A stretch of DNA of 64,000 nt from Pectobacterium zantedeschiae (GCF_004137795.1 NZ_NWTM01000003.1:1-64000); one strand, 5' to 3'; positions 28,241 through 42,856 are shown, counted from the first letter of the stretch. Notes: generated from the sequence alone by a model not told the origin. Numbers and translations are program-made.

Positions 28241-29250
28241 GCCCAACGCCTTCACGTTATGCCGCGACTCTCATTATCGCGCTGCTAATACTGGCTGGGC
28301 TGATGCTGTTAAATATTGCGACAGGCAGCACGACAATCCCTCTTACTCAGGTCGCCAGCGTATTAGGGTTATCGTCAGCAGACGTTTCGCCGATGACCTC
28401 ACGCATCATTCTGGATCTGCGCATTCCCCGCAGCCTGCTGGCAGCATTATGCGGAGCGGGTTTAGCGATGGTCGGCGCTTTTCTGCAAACGGCGACTCGT
28501 AACGATCTGGCAGACCCTTTTCTGTTCGGCCTGTCTGCTGGAGCCTCGGCAGGTGCCGTCGCCGTCATCACTCGTTTTGGTGAACAGCTCGGTGACTGGG
28601 CGCTACCGATGGCGGCCTTCTGTGGCGGACTTTTATCGGCCGTCGCCGTGGCCGCACTGTTTCTACTGCAACAGGCGCGTGGTGCGGAGCGCCTAATCAT
28701 CTGCGGATTAGCGATCTCTTTTCTCTTCGGCGCATTGACGAATTATCTGGTATTTTCCGGCGATCAACGCGCTGCCAGCTCGATTCTTTTCTGGTCACTG
28801 GGCGGGCTGGGCCTTGCCCGTTGGGATACCTTACCCTTCGCGCTGTTCAGCGTTCTGCTGTTATTTGGCCTCACAGTCCTCCGCTGGCGCGCGCTCGACG
28901 CGCTGTTGGCTGGCGGGCAAACTGCGGCTTCAATGGGGGTTAATCTGTCTCGCGTACGGGTGGAAATTTTCATCTGCTGCGCGTTCGCCACCTCGCTGTT
29001 GGTCGCGTTGACCGGCGTGATCGGTTTTATCGGCCTGATGATTCCCCATTTGGCTCGCCCATTGAGCGGCGTGTTGCACAAGAGGCTTCTGCCGCTGGCA
29101 GCGGTGCTCGGTGCGATACTGCTATGCGGTGGTGATTGGCTCAGCCAGCAGCTATTGGCTCCGCAGGAATTACCTATCGGGATTATTACGGCAGGATTAG
29201 GCGGCATCTTCGTTCTGGGACTACTAGTAAAACGTCAGCAGGGATACTGA
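28237..29250 (+). CDS. FecCD-family ABC importer permease
   Basis: A 337-residue membrane protein with about ten hydrophobic segments. Family motifs include RIPRSLLAALCGAGLAM, ADPFLFGLSAGASAGA and GFIGLMIPHLARPL, which couples to the ATPase. It starts with GTG, and that codon overlaps the binding-protein stop (GTGA), indicating translational coupling. It is a single homodimer-type permease, as in BtuC systems. Confidence 0.9.
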   Translation: MSPTPSRYAATLIIALLILAGLMLLNIATGSTTIPLTQVASVLGLSSADVSPMTSRIILDLRIPRSLLAALCGAGLAMVGAFLQTATRNDLADPFLFGLSAGASAGAVAVITRFGEQLGDWALPMAAFCGGLLSAVAVAALFLLQQARGAERLIICGLAISFLFGALTNYLVFSGDQRAASSILFWSLGGLGLARWDTLPFALFSVLLLFGLTVLRWRALDALLAGGQTAASMGVNLSRVRVEIFICCAFATSLLVALTGVIGFIGLMIPHLARPLSGVLHKRLLPLAAVLGAILLCGGDWLSQQLLAPQELPIGIITAGLGGIFVLGLLVKRQQGY

Positions 29251-29263
29251 TACGCCAGAAACA

Positions 29264-29289
29264 ACAAAGGCACCTGTCGGTGCCTTTGT
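29264..29289. terminator. Bidirectional terminator between the importer and rpmE
   Basis: ACAAAGGCACC and GGTGCCTTTGT pair perfectly over 11 bp with a 4-nt loop. It lies 13 nt after the permease stop and 47 nt past the convergent rpmE stop, serving either direction. Confidence 0.75.
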
Positions 29290-29336
29290 CGAAAGTTACT
29301 GTGCCAAAAATGGCGATGCCAGTTGGCCAGTAAAAC

Positions 29337-29552
29337 TTATTTTTTAGCGCCTGGAACGGAGAAACGCTTGTTGAAGCGGTCAACACGGCCACCGGTTGCA
29401 ACATCACGTTGTTTGCCAGTGTAGAACGGGTGGCATTCGCCACAAACGTCCAGGTTCAGGTCACGACCCACGGTAGAATGGGTTTTGATCACGTTACCGC
29501 AAGAGCAAGTTACAGTAACTGCAGAATAATTCGGGTGAATACCTTTTTTCAT
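29337..29552 (-). CDS. rpmE: 50S ribosomal protein L31 (zinc-binding form) RpmE
   Basis: A 71-residue ribosomal protein carrying the zinc-type cysteines (CSCG at residues 16-19 and CGEC at 37-40), so it is the C+ paralogue rather than the zinc-independent type. The ribosome site AGAGG precedes the ATG. Divergent from priA, as in E. coli. It stands next to a probable Zur-regulated importer, though no Zur site was seen at rpmE itself. Confidence 0.96.
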   Translation of the reverse strand: MKKGIHPNYSAVTVTCSCGNVIKTHSTVGRDLNLDVCGECHPFYTGKQRDVATGGRVDRFNKRFSVPGAKK

Positions 29553-29760
29553 GGGGAAACCTCTGTTAAGGCCGTGTCGCTATCCAGCCTTGTTCCGCCA
29601 GACACCACACGAAAGTTGAGTAAGTAAGTTCATTATGCAAACGGCACAATGGCGGCGGATCATACAGAATCTGCTACCCCGATGCAATCGCATCCACACA
29701 TTATCCCTCGCAGCATGTACACTAGCGCCTTGCGTTATTTTCTACCTGCGTCGCGCATGA

Positions 29761-32022
<2,262 letters not shown>

Positions 32023-32321
32023 CGCTTCCTGTTAGGTCATTTCGGTTTTTTGCCACGCATTTTTTGCGAGCAGCGTCGCTAACACGATATTCATCACACT
32101 TTCTGTGCAAATTAAGCAACAAAACCTGCGTTCAATCTGTTATCACTGTTTACGCAGGCAGTATGCTGGGACAGATCGTTTACTGACATGTTTACTGACA
32201 TATAGTGCCACTCGGTTGGCATACTACGCCGAAAAGTGTATCCGTAATCATAGAGAGTCAGCAGACAGGAGCGTTCTGCTGACAGTCAGCGCCAGTTAAC
32301 GCTGACGCAAGGAGAAAAGCG

Positions 32322-33365
32322 TTGAAGCAGAAGAAAGGCGTCACCACGGCGACGATGAAAGACGTGGCGGATGAGGCAGGCGTTTCCACCGCCACCGTAT
32401 CTCGAACGTTAATGAACCCGGAGAAAGTCTCTGCGACCACCCGTAGGAGGGTCGAGCAGGCTGTCATCGCCGTTGGCTATTCGCCTCACGCACTCAACAG
32501 AAACCTCAAGCGTAACGAATCACGCACGATCCTGACGATCGTGCCAGATATCTGCGATCCTTATTTCTCCGAAATATTTCGTGGGATCGAGGAAACGGCA
32601 GCCGAACACGGCTATCTGGTGTTGATTGGCGACTGCGCTCACCAGCATCAGAAAGAAAAAACCTTCGTCGACCTGATTATTACCAAACAGATCGACGGCA
32701 TGGTGCTGCTTGGCTCTAATCTGCCGTTTGACGCAGGTCAGGAAGAGCAGCGTAATCTGCCACCGATGGTGATGGCGAATGAGTTTTCACCGGATCTGGC
32801 GCTGCCAACCGTGCATATCGATAACCTGACCGCCGCCTTTGAAGCCGTACACTATTTGCATCAGGCCGGTCATCAGCGCATCGCCTGCATTGCGGGCCCA
32901 GAGCACATGCATCTGAGCCAATATCGCCTGCAAGGGTATATTCAAGCCCTGCGCCGCAACGGGATTCTTATCGATACCCAGTATATCTTTCGGGGCGATT
33001 TCACCTACGAAACGGGAATCAATGGTCTGATTGCGCTGATGCAACACCCACAGCCACCCAGCGCTATCTTCTGCCATAGCGATCTCATGGCGTTGGGCGT
33101 GCTGGCGCAGGCCCGAAAGATGGGACTGGATATCCCGCGCGATCTCTCCATCATCGGTTTCGACGATATCGAACAAGCGCAGTACTGCTGGCCTCCTCTG
33201 ACTTCTGTCGCCCAACCACGTTATCAGATCGGACGTGAGGCAATGCTGCTACTCTTAGAGCAGTTGCAAGGTAACACGGTACAAAGCGGTTCCCGTCTGT
33301 TGTCCAGTGAGCTGGTCATACGCGATAGCGTCGCCGCTCCGAATTACGCCCGTAACAGGCTTTAA
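32322..33365 (+). CDS. cytR: Nucleoside-regulon repressor CytR
   Basis: LacI-family repressor that works with CRP on nucleoside uptake and catabolism genes. It has HTH TMKDVADEAGVSTATVSRTL (about residues 11-30) and a core nearly identical to E. coli CytR (NESRTILTIVPDICDPYFSE, CAHQHQKEKTF). The start is TTG at 32322, supported by an AAGGAGAAAAGCG site directly upstream. 347 residues. It precedes ftsN as in E. coli, but an ERIC element sits between. Confidence 0.94.
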   Translation: MKQKKGVTTATMKDVADEAGVSTATVSRTLMNPEKVSATTRRRVEQAVIAVGYSPHALNRNLKRNESRTILTIVPDICDPYFSEIFRGIEETAAEHGYLVLIGDCAHQHQKEKTFVDLIITKQIDGMVLLGSNLPFDAGQEEQRNLPPMVMANEFSPDLALPTVHIDNLTAAFEAVHYLHQAGHQRIACIAGPEHMHLSQYRLQGYIQALRRNGILIDTQYIFRGDFTYETGINGLIALMQHPQPPSAIFCHSDLMALGVLAQARKMGLDIPRDLSIIGFDDIEQAQYCWPPLTSVAQPRYQIGREAMLLLLEQLQGNTVQSGSRLLSSELVIRDSVAAPNYARNRL

Positions 33366-33423
33366 GACTTCAGGTGCTGGTCAAATATTTGAGGGTTCAG
33401 TAACATGACCCCCTAATTATGTT

Positions 33424-33549
<126 letters not shown>

Positions 33550-33578
33550 TTTACCTATCAATTCACAGCGAAACGACA

Positions 33579-34439
33579 GTGGCACAAAGAGACTACGTGA
33601 GCCGGGGACGTTCATCAGGAACGCGTCGGAAAACGACAAATAGCCGAAAAAAAGGCAACGCTTCAGGCGCGTCCAAAACAATGGTCGCGCTTGCTGTTGC
33701 CGTTTTGGTCACCTTCGCGGGCGGTCTGTACTTTATCGCCCATAATAAACCCGATGACTCACCCGTCCTGCCACATCAGAACACGGGCAAAGGTAACGGG
33801 CTGCCACCCAAGCCGGAAGAACGCTGGCGCTACATCAAAGAGCTGGAAAACCGTCAGTTGGGTGTCACGACGCCAACAGAGCCTTCGGCTGGTGGAGAGA
33901 TCCGCTCGCCGGTACAGTTGACGGATGAACAGCGCCAGCTGTTGGAACAGATGCAGTCTGATATGCGTCGTCAGCCAACACAGCTTTCCGAAGTGCCGTA
34001 TAACGACCAGACACAGGTTCCGCGCTCGCAGGTAACAATTAAGCCACCGACGCAAACAATGCAACAGCCGCCTGTTGTGACGACCCAGCCTGCAACACGT
34101 GCACCAGCGGTCACGCAAACGACGCCTGTGGTTCCAAAACAAGATATTCCAAAACAAGAAGCACCGAAGCAACAGCCGGTCAAACAGCCTGAAGCACCAA
34201 AAGTCGAAAAAACACAACGCTGGGCGATTCAGTGTGGCTCCTTCAAAACCATGGATCCAGCCGAATCCGTGAGAGCACAGTTGGCGTTTGCGGGTATCGA
34301 AAGCCGCATCACCTCTAACGGTGGCTGGAACCGTATTATGCTGGGGCCTTACAACAACCGGGCTGCGGCGGACAGTATGCTTCAACGTCTTAAAGGCGCA
34401 GGTGCATCAAACTGTATTCCTCTTGCCAGCGGGGGTTGA
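33579..34439 (+). CDS. ftsN: Cell division protein FtsN
   Basis: Bitopic division protein that triggers septal peptidoglycan synthesis. The real start is the GTG at 33579 (protein begins AQRDYVSRG); the in-frame ATG at 33492 lies within the ERIC element and is an artefact. It has a basic cytoplasmic tail, one membrane segment (VALAVAVLVTFAGGLYFIA, about residues 31-50), helical periplasmic repeats (PPKPEERWRYIKELENRQ), a Gln/Pro-rich linker and a C-terminal SPOR domain (RWAIQCGSFKT to NCIPL). 286 residues, shorter than the 319 of E. coli because of the linker. Confidence 0.95.
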   Translation: MAQRDYVSRGRSSGTRRKTTNSRKKGNASGASKTMVALAVAVLVTFAGGLYFIAHNKPDDSPVLPHQNTGKGNGLPPKPEERWRYIKELENRQLGVTTPTEPSAGGEIRSPVQLTDEQRQLLEQMQSDMRRQPTQLSEVPYNDQTQVPRSQVTIKPPTQTMQQPPVVTTQPATRAPAVTQTTPVVPKQDIPKQEAPKQQPVKQPEAPKVEKTQRWAIQCGSFKTMDPAESVRAQLAFAGIESRITSNGGWNRIMLGPYNNRAAADSMLQRLKGAGASNCIPLASGG

Positions 34440-34500
34440 AAAAACCCACGCCTTCCCCCATCTATAACATCAATGCGCCCCGAGTAATGTGGGCAATGCC

Positions 34501-34573
34501 GATCGGTTAAGGGTCGAGAGACCGGACTAGCACGGTGCGAGGTATCATCAGCATTACCTCACACCGTATTTTT
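34501..34573 (+). terminator. ftsN terminator within a leader-like module shared with glpX
   Basis: ACGGTGCGAGGTA and TACCTCACACCGT (34532-34567) pair with a single mismatch and are followed by ATTTTT, an efficient intrinsic terminator. The preceding 30 nt include GGTCGAGAGACC, a 4-bp stem with a GAGA tetraloop. The whole block aligns with 41612-41685 upstream of glpX. The block ends 71 nt before the hslV start codon. Confidence 0.8.
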
Positions 34574-34644
34574 CTGGCATCAAACCTAAACGAGCAACAT
34601 TGCGCGTGATGCGGGGGTCTTTTTCTTCAAACGGGGACTGACTC

Positions 34645-35175
34645 GTGACAACAATTGTAAGCGTACGCCGCAACGGCCAGGTGGTCATTGGCGGTGATGG
34701 ACAAGCCACTCTGGGCAACACCGTGATGAAAGGCAACGTGCGTAAAGTACGTCGTCTCTACCATGACCGCGTCATCGCTGGTTTCGCAGGCGGTACAGCG
34801 GATGCCTTCACCCTTTTTGAGCTTTTCGAGCGCAAGCTGGAATTACACCAGGGCCATCTGGTGAAAGCGGCCGTCGAGCTGGCTAAAGATTGGCGTACTG
34901 ACCGTATGCTACGCAAACTGGAAGCCTTGCTGGCCGTCGCAGACGAAAATGCCTCACTGATCATTACTGGTAATGGCGATGTCGTGCAGCCTGAGAACGA
35001 TCTGATCGCCATTGGTTCCGGCGGTCCTTATGCGCAGGCCGCAGCGCGTGCTTTACTGGAAAATACCGAGCTGGGTGCCCGCGATATCGTCGAGAAATCT
35101 CTGGGGATTGCTGGCGACATCTGTATCTACACCAACCAGTTCCACACGATAGAAGAATTAGCCTCCAAGGCGTAA
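34645..35175 (+). CDS. hslV: ATP-dependent protease peptidase subunit HslV (ClpQ)
   Basis: A 176-residue threonine peptidase that forms the double-hexamer core of HslUV. The start codon is GTG at 34645; after removal of the first residue the catalytic Thr is N-terminal (TTIVSVRRN). GDGQATLG and the [14 protein letters not shown] segment are conserved. hslU begins 9 nt after its stop. A heat-shock promoter is expected upstream, but I could not place it convincingly. Confidence 0.96.
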   Translation: MTTIVSVRRNGQVVIGGDGQATLGNTVMKGNVRKVRRLYHDRVIAGFAGGTADAFTLFELFERKLELHQGHLVKAAVELAKDWRTDRMLRKLEALLAVADENASLIITGNGDVVQPENDLIAIGSGGPYAQAAARALLENTELGARDIVEKSLGIAGDICIYTNQFHTIEELASKA

Positions 35176-35184
35176 GGATCAACT

Positions 35185-36516
35185 ATGTCTGAAATGACCC
35201 CGCGCGAGATAGTCAGTGAACTCGACAGCTATATCATCGGCCAGCATAAAGCGAAACGCGCCGTTTCCATCGCGCTGCGTAACCGCTGGCGCCGTATGCA
35301 GTTGGACGAAGCACTCCGTCATGAAGTGACGCCTAAAAATATTCTTATGATCGGCCCGACCGGCGTAGGTAAAACCGAAATCGCTCGTCGCCTCGCGAAG
35401 CTCGCCAATGCGCCGTTCATCAAAGTGGAAGCGACCAAATTTACTGAAGTCGGCTACGTGGGTAAGGAAGTGGATTCCATCATCCGCGATCTGACGGATT
35501 CCGCGATCAAAATGGTGCGCCACCAGTCCATCGAAAAAAATCGCTTCCGTGCGGAAGAGATGGCGGAAGACCGCATTCTGGACGTGCTGATTCCTCCGGC
35601 AAAAAACAACTGGGGACAAGCAGAAGGCACTCAGGAGCCTTCCGCAACTCGTCAAGCATTCCGCAAGAAACTGCGTGAAGGTCAGTTGGACGACAAAGAG
35701 ATCGAAATCGATCTGGCTGCCGCCCCCGTCGGCGTAGAGATCATGGCTCCGCCGGGCATGGAAGAGATGACCAATCAGCTACAGTCCATGTTCCAGAATC
35801 TGGCAGGACAGAAGCAGAAAGCCCGTAAGGTCAAAATCAAAGACGCCTTCAAGCTGCTGATAGAGGAAGAAGCGGCCAAGCTGGTGAACCCGGAAGAGCT
35901 GAAACAGCAGGCAATTGAAGCCGTTGAGCAGCACGGTATCGTGTTCATCGACGAAATCGACAAAATTTGTAAGCGTGGCGAAAGCTCAGGCCCGGATGTT
36001 TCCCGTGAAGGCGTTCAGCGCGACCTGCTGCCGCTGGTTGAAGGCTGCACCGTATCGACCAAGCACGGTATGGTCAAAACTGACCACATCCTGTTTATCG
36101 CGTCCGGCGCATTCCAGGTTGCCAGCCCGTCCGACCTGATTCCAGAGTTGCAGGGACGTCTGCCGATTCGTGTGGAATTGCAGGCGCTGACGACGGAAGA
36201 TTTCGAGCGCATTCTGACAGAACCGAGCGCCTCGCTAACCGAACAGTATAAAGCGTTGATGGCAACAGAAGGCGTGGAGATTTCATTCACCGCCGATGGC
36301 ATTCGTCGCATTGCCGAAGCGGCCTGGCAGGTAAACGAAAGCACCGAGAATATCGGCGCGCGCCGTTTACACACCGTTATGGAGCGTCTGATCGAAGATG
36401 TTTCTTACGACGCCAGCGAAATGAACGGCCAAAGCGTTACCATTGACGCAGATTACGTACGTAATCATCTGGATGAATTAGTAGCAGATGAAGATCTGAG
36501 TCGATTTATCTTATAA
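35185..36516 (+). CDS. hslU: HslUV protease ATPase subunit HslU (ClpY)
   Basis: A 443-residue AAA+ unfoldase, equal in length to E. coli HslU. Walker [14 protein letters not shown] (about residue 57), intermediate domain (about 110-240) rich in charged residues, Walker [11 protein letters not shown] and the C-terminal sensor-2 region [14 protein letters not shown], ending DEDLSRFIL, the tail that docks into HslV. Cotranscribed with hslV and followed by a strong terminator. Confidence 0.97.
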   Translation: MSEMTPREIVSELDSYIIGQHKAKRAVSIALRNRWRRMQLDEALRHEVTPKNILMIGPTGVGKTEIARRLAKLANAPFIKVEATKFTEVGYVGKEVDSIIRDLTDSAIKMVRHQSIEKNRFRAEEMAEDRILDVLIPPAKNNWGQAEGTQEPSATRQAFRKKLREGQLDDKEIEIDLAAAPVGVEIMAPPGMEEMTNQLQSMFQNLAGQKQKARKVKIKDAFKLLIEEEAAKLVNPEELKQQAIEAVEQHGIVFIDEIDKICKRGESSGPDVSREGVQRDLLPLVEGCTVSTKHGMVKTDHILFIASGAFQVASPSDLIPELQGRLPIRVELQALTTEDFERILTEPSASLTEQYKALMATEGVEISFTADGIRRIAEAAWQVNESTENIGARRLHTVMERLIEDVSYDASEMNGQSVTIDADYVRNHLDELVADEDLSRFIL

Positions 36517-36546
36517 TCCGTTTTCGCGGATCGCACTATTAACGAT

Positions 36547-36575
36547 AAAGTGGGAGGCGTTGGCCTCCCACTTTT
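36547..36575 (+). terminator. Intrinsic terminator of hslVU
   Basis: AAAGTGGGAGGC and GCCTCCCACTTT form a 12-bp stem with a GTTG loop, ending in TTTTG. It starts 30 nt after the hslU stop. Confidence 0.92.
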
Positions 36576-36660
36576 GTTTCTGACGCCACCATCACTGACT
36601 TTTTTTATTTATAAACGGATGATTCACGCAATTGAATCGTCAATAAAATTGAAGCACACC

Positions 36661-37578
36661 ATGACCTTATCGACCCATAGCAGCAAAACCAAAGCCTGGC
36701 TGGATAGTCTGCGTCCAAAAACGTTGCCATTAGCTTTTGCGTCCATCGTCACCGGCTCGGCGATCGCGAGCTGGCATAGCAGCTTTAAACCGGGCGTAGC
36801 ATTACTGGCGTTGTTGACCGCCGGACTGCTACAAATCCTTTCCAATCTGGCGAACGACTATGGGGATGCGATAAAAGGTAGCGATACCGAGGAACGCATC
36901 GGGCCGTTGCGCGGTATCCAGACTGGTGTTATTACACTGTCGCAACTGCGCAATGCGCTAATCGTAACCGTGGTACTCACCATCATTTCTGGTGTGAGTC
37001 TGGTCATTCTGGCATGTGAAAAGCCAGCGGATATCTTCGGTTTCCTGATTCTGGGGCTGCTGGCGATTTTTGCCGCCATCACCTATACCGTCGGTAACAA
37101 GCCCTACGGTTATATCGGACTCGGCGATATCTCAGTGCTGATCTTTTTCGGCTGGCTCAGCGTCGCGGGGTCGTATTATCTGCAAACTGGCCATTTCGAC
37201 AGCATCGTGATGCTGCCAGCAACGGCCTGCGGTCTGTTAGCGACAGCGGTACTGAATATCAACAATCTGCGCGATATCGACAACGATCGCATCAGCGGGA
37301 AAAACACGCTGGCGGTGCGTCTTGGCGCGGAAAAAGCACGCTTCTACCACACGATGCTGCTGCTGCTGGCACCGGTTTGTCTCGGTCTGTTTGCGACGTT
37401 TTATCTGCACAGTCTGGCGGGCTGGCTGTTTATTCTGGCGCTCCCGCTGCTGATTAAGCAGGCACGCTATGTATTGCGTGAAACCAGCGCGTTCAGTATG
37501 CGTCCAATGCTGGAAAAAACAGTGAAGGGCGCGCTGCTGACCAACATTCTGTTCGCCGTTGGCGTGATACTGAGTTAG
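36661..37578 (+). CDS. menA: 1,4-dihydroxy-2-naphthoate octaprenyltransferase MenA
   Basis: UbiA-family membrane prenyltransferase in menaquinone synthesis. It has two Asp-rich prenyl/Mg motifs, NDYGDAIKGSD (about residue 66) and DIDNDRISGKN (about residue 205), and about eight hydrophobic helices. The start at 36661 (MTLSTHSSKT) gives 305 residues, near the 308 of E. coli; a 37-codon extension upstream would run into the hslU terminator and is rejected. The ribosome site is weak. Confidence 0.95.
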   Translation: MTLSTHSSKTKAWLDSLRPKTLPLAFASIVTGSAIASWHSSFKPGVALLALLTAGLLQILSNLANDYGDAIKGSDTEERIGPLRGIQTGVITLSQLRNALIVTVVLTIISGVSLVILACEKPADIFGFLILGLLAIFAAITYTVGNKPYGYIGLGDISVLIFFGWLSVAGSYYLQTGHFDSIVMLPATACGLLATAVLNINNLRDIDNDRISGKNTLAVRLGAEKARFYHTMLLLLAPVCLGLFATFYLHSLAGWLFILALPLLIKQARYVLRETSAFSMRPMLEKTVKGALLTNILFAVGVILS

Positions 37579-37685
37579 TGCGGGTAAATTGAGCGCAGGC
37601 GAAAAGCAGCACGCATTTACTGATGCGCATCAAGTTAACATTTGATGATTTTGCCAACAGCCGCCAGAAAGGGATATACTCATGA

Positions 37686-38198
<513 letters not shown>

Positions 38199-38240
38199 TA
38201 TCGTTGAATTTCCGCGTTTTTATTGCGGTAACATCACCAC

Positions 38241-38267
38241 AAAAAAGGGCGATTTACGCCCTTTTTT
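38241..38267. terminator. Terminator between rraA and zapB
   Basis: AAAAGGGCG and CGCCCTTTT pair around ATTTA, with A- and T-runs on both sides, so it can serve both convergent genes. Confidence 0.88.
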
Positions 38268-38316
38268 ATTTGGCTCAATCGACAAGCCGTTCCTTCGTTT
38301 GAGCCAGCAAGCCCGA

Positions 38317-38556
38317 TTAGACTTCTTCCATTTTGCCTAACAGCGCGCGCAGGCGCTCTTGCCATACCACTTGCTCTTCTTTCAACTGTTCGTTCTCGCG
38401 CACCAGCGCTTCACGTGAACCGGCTGCCGCCTGAACATCCTGCGACAGCGTGTTGTTCTGCTCTTTCAGCTCTTCAATTTCCATTTGCAACAGCGTGATA
38501 GTATCAATCGCCTGCTGAACTTTCGCTTCCAGCTTTTCAAACACTTCAAATGACAT
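38317..38556 (-). CDS. zapB: Cell division protein ZapB
   Basis: A 79-residue, almost entirely coiled-coil protein (heptads from [17 protein letters not shown] through to the C-terminus) that joins ZapA at the Z-ring and links it to MatP. Sequence and position between rraA and glpF match E. coli. There is no membrane segment. Confidence 0.94.
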   Translation of the reverse strand: MSFEVFEKLEAKVQQAIDTITLLQMEIEELKEQNNTLSQDVQAAAGSREALVRENEQLKEEQVVWQERLRALLGKMEEV

Positions 38557-38781
38557 TCTTCAAACCCCTTTTAATCGCAACAAGGCAAAGATCGGTTAAC
38601 GCTGGCTTTCGGACTCTGTAACCAACACTCACGGTGTCGCGTCATCCGCCCGCAAACATAATCCTGACCGCGGGACGGCTGGCAAGACAGACCATAACGA
38701 AATTGTATGTAGCCAATGGCCGCCTGTCTAGCGCACATCCCCCACTACGCGAGTGTGGCAGCTTTTCCGACTTAACACTAT

Positions 38782-38843
38782 CAGTACAAACTGAAAAACG
38801 GGCAGTACAAACCGAAAAACGAGCGGCTAAAACTGAAAACGCC
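38782..38843. repeat. Three tandem 21-bp repeats
   Basis: CAGTACAAACTGAAAAACGGG is followed by a copy with three changes and a third, more degenerate 20-bp copy. The period is exactly two helical turns. No function is known to me; it could be a binding array or simple slippage. Confidence 0.8.
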
Positions 38844-38935
38844 CTCGTTCACTTCTCCGTTACTCCAATTGTGTTAATAAATTTAACCTGAGCGTTACTA
38901 TCAACCACCGACGAAAAACCACTACGAGTCATTTT

Positions 38936-39006
38936 ATAAGCGAATACGCTCATTTTTTTGACGAGCAACACACATTTCAATTTCGATATTTCTCGTTTTC
39001 GCTCAT
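38936..39006. promoter_or_regulatory. Putative GlpR operators upstream of glpFKX
   Basis: ATAAGCGAATACGCTCAT (38936-38953) and ATTTCTCGTTTTCGCTCAT (38988-39006) are imperfect palindromes whose half-sites resemble the ATGTTCG/ATGAGCG halves of GlpR operators. Their position, 100-170 nt before glpF, fits glycerol-3-phosphate repression. The assignment rests on motif similarity and context only. Confidence 0.5.
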
Positions 39007-39106
39007 TAACGATAAATTCACATCATAAATACATTTAAAACAGAGGATGCCGCCAGACGGTATCCTTAGACCTACCACTCTGTATGTTACCCAGCAGGAA
39101 AAAATT

Positions 39107-41511
<2,405 letters not shown>

Positions 41512-41520
41512 TCTCTCCCT

Positions 41521-41549
41521 ATCGGGCGCGACAGACGCGCCCGATTTTT
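41521..41549 (+). terminator. Intrinsic terminator after glpK
   Basis: ATCGGGCGCG and CGCGCCCGAT form a perfect 10-bp stem around ACAGA, followed by TTTT. It starts 9 nt after the glpK stop, so glpX transcription needs readthrough or its own promoter. Confidence 0.93.
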
Positions 41550-41611
41550 CCGCATCACTTAACCGCCGCCCTTCCCCGTTGTGATAAAATCCCACTTAAT
41601 ATTCTAATGTT

Positions 41612-41685
41612 GATCGCTTAAGAACCGAGATACCGGGTGCGACCACGATGCGAGGTCTCCCTGCGGGAACCTCATCGTCGTGTTT
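41612..41685 (+). promoter_or_regulatory. Leader-like hairpin module upstream of glpX, related to the one before hslV
   Basis: The block begins GATCGCTTAAG, then CCGAGATACCGG, then a hairpin with CACGATGCGAGGT pairing to ACCTCATCGTCGTG around CTCCCTGCGGGA, and ends in TTTCC. It aligns with 34501-34573 over its whole length. It could be an attenuator or terminator in the glpX leader, or a small dispersed repeat. The glpX start is 70 nt downstream. Confidence 0.55.
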
Positions 41686-41754
41686 CCCCCTCAATCCACA
41701 TTTAAGCGGCCAACATAAGGCTTCCCTTTCCCGATCGACAACAGACAGGTATTT

Positions 41755-42765
41755 ATGAAACGTGAATTAGCCATCGAGTTCTCGCGCGTCACTGAAGCAG
41801 CCGCGCTGGCAGGCTATAAGTGGTTAGGTCGTGGCGATAAGAATGCCGCCGACAATGCCGCCGTACAGGCAATGCGAATTATGCTGAATCAGGTCAATAT
41901 CAACGGTCAGATTGTCATCGGTGAAGGGGAAATCGACGAAGCACCCATGCTATTCATTGGCGAGCAGGTCGGCACCGGTCAGGGCGATGCTGTTGATATT
42001 GCTGTCGACCCGATTGAAGGCACGCGGATGACGGCAATGGGTCAGGCAAATGCGCTAGCTGTGCTGGCCGTTGGCGAAAAAGGCGCGTTTCTGCACGCAC
42101 CAGACATGTATATGGAAAAGCTGATCGTCGGGCCCGAAGCGAAAGGAGCGATTGACCTCAACCTGCCGCTGGCGGACAACCTGCGCAATGTCGCCCTGAA
42201 GCTGGGTAAACCGCTCAGCCAGTTAACCGTGATTACGCTGGCCAAGCCGCGCCACGATGCCTGCATTGCGGAAATGCAGCAGTTGGGTGTGAAAGTGTTC
42301 GCGATTCCAGATGGCGACGTAGCGGCATCCATCCTCACCTGCATGCCAGACAGCGAAGTTGACGTACTGTACGGCATCGGCGGTGCACCAGAAGGCGTCA
42401 TCTCGGCAGCCGTTATCCGCGCGCTCGACGGCGACATGCAAGGGCGTTTACTCGCACGTCATGAAGTCAAAGGCGATAGCGCTGAAAACCGCCGCATCGG
42501 TGAAGACGAATTAGCACGCTGCCGACAAATGGGCATCGAAGCCGGTGGCGTTCTCAAGCTCGATGACATGGCGCGTAACGATAACGTGATTTTCTCCGCA
42601 ACCGGCATCACCAAAGGCGATTTGCTGGACGGGATCGCGCGTAAAGGCAATATGGCCACGACAGAAACACTGCTGATCCGCGGTAAATCTCGCACGATCC
42701 GCCGGATTAAATCGACGCACTATCTGGATCGTAAGGATCGCAAGCTGCACGAATTCCTGCTGTAG
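41755..42765 (+). CDS. glpX: Class II fructose-1,6-bisphosphatase GlpX
   Basis: A 336-residue metal-dependent gluconeogenic phosphatase, same length as E. coli GlpX. Lithium-sensitive phosphatase motifs GEGEIDEAPML (residues 57-67) and DPIEGTRMT (about 85-93) hold the metal ligands. Third gene of glpFKX, allowing glycerol carbon to enter gluconeogenesis; separated from glpK by a terminator and a structured leader. Confidence 0.96.
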   Translation: MKRELAIEFSRVTEAAALAGYKWLGRGDKNAADNAAVQAMRIMLNQVNINGQIVIGEGEIDEAPMLFIGEQVGTGQGDAVDIAVDPIEGTRMTAMGQANALAVLAVGEKGAFLHAPDMYMEKLIVGPEAKGAIDLNLPLADNLRNVALKLGKPLSQLTVITLAKPRHDACIAEMQQLGVKVFAIPDGDVAASILTCMPDSEVDVLYGIGGAPEGVISAAVIRALDGDMQGRLLARHEVKGDSAENRRIGEDELARCRQMGIEAGGVLKLDDMARNDNVIFSATGITKGDLLDGIARKGNMATTETLLIRGKSRTIRRIKSTHYLDRKDRKLHEFLL

Positions 42766-42856
42766 CAGACCACGACCCAACTGACTGATTGTTTCACAGT
42801 TGTTAATAAATGGCGTATCTTAGATGCATGACTTACATGCACAAATAGTGGCATCG

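Larger units (their letters stand above)
38557..39106. other. Divergent control region zapB-glpF
   Basis: A 550-bp gap. It holds a 21-bp tandem repeat (38782-38843) and, nearer glpF, two imperfect palindromes that look like GlpR operators (38936-39006). An 85-codon frame at 38634-38891 spans the tandem repeat but has no ribosome site and repetitive content, so I do not call it a gene. The glpFKX promoter is expected at about 38960-39080. Confidence 0.6.

Noticed and set aside
32023-32321. Possible CRP and CytR sites in the priA-cytR gap
   Set aside because: The best TGTG-like matches are weak on one half; not enough to call an operator.
38634-38891. An 85-codon frame upstream of glpF with repeated VQTEKRA
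   Set aside because: The repetition comes from the 21-bp DNA repeat; no ribosome site and no similarity known to me.
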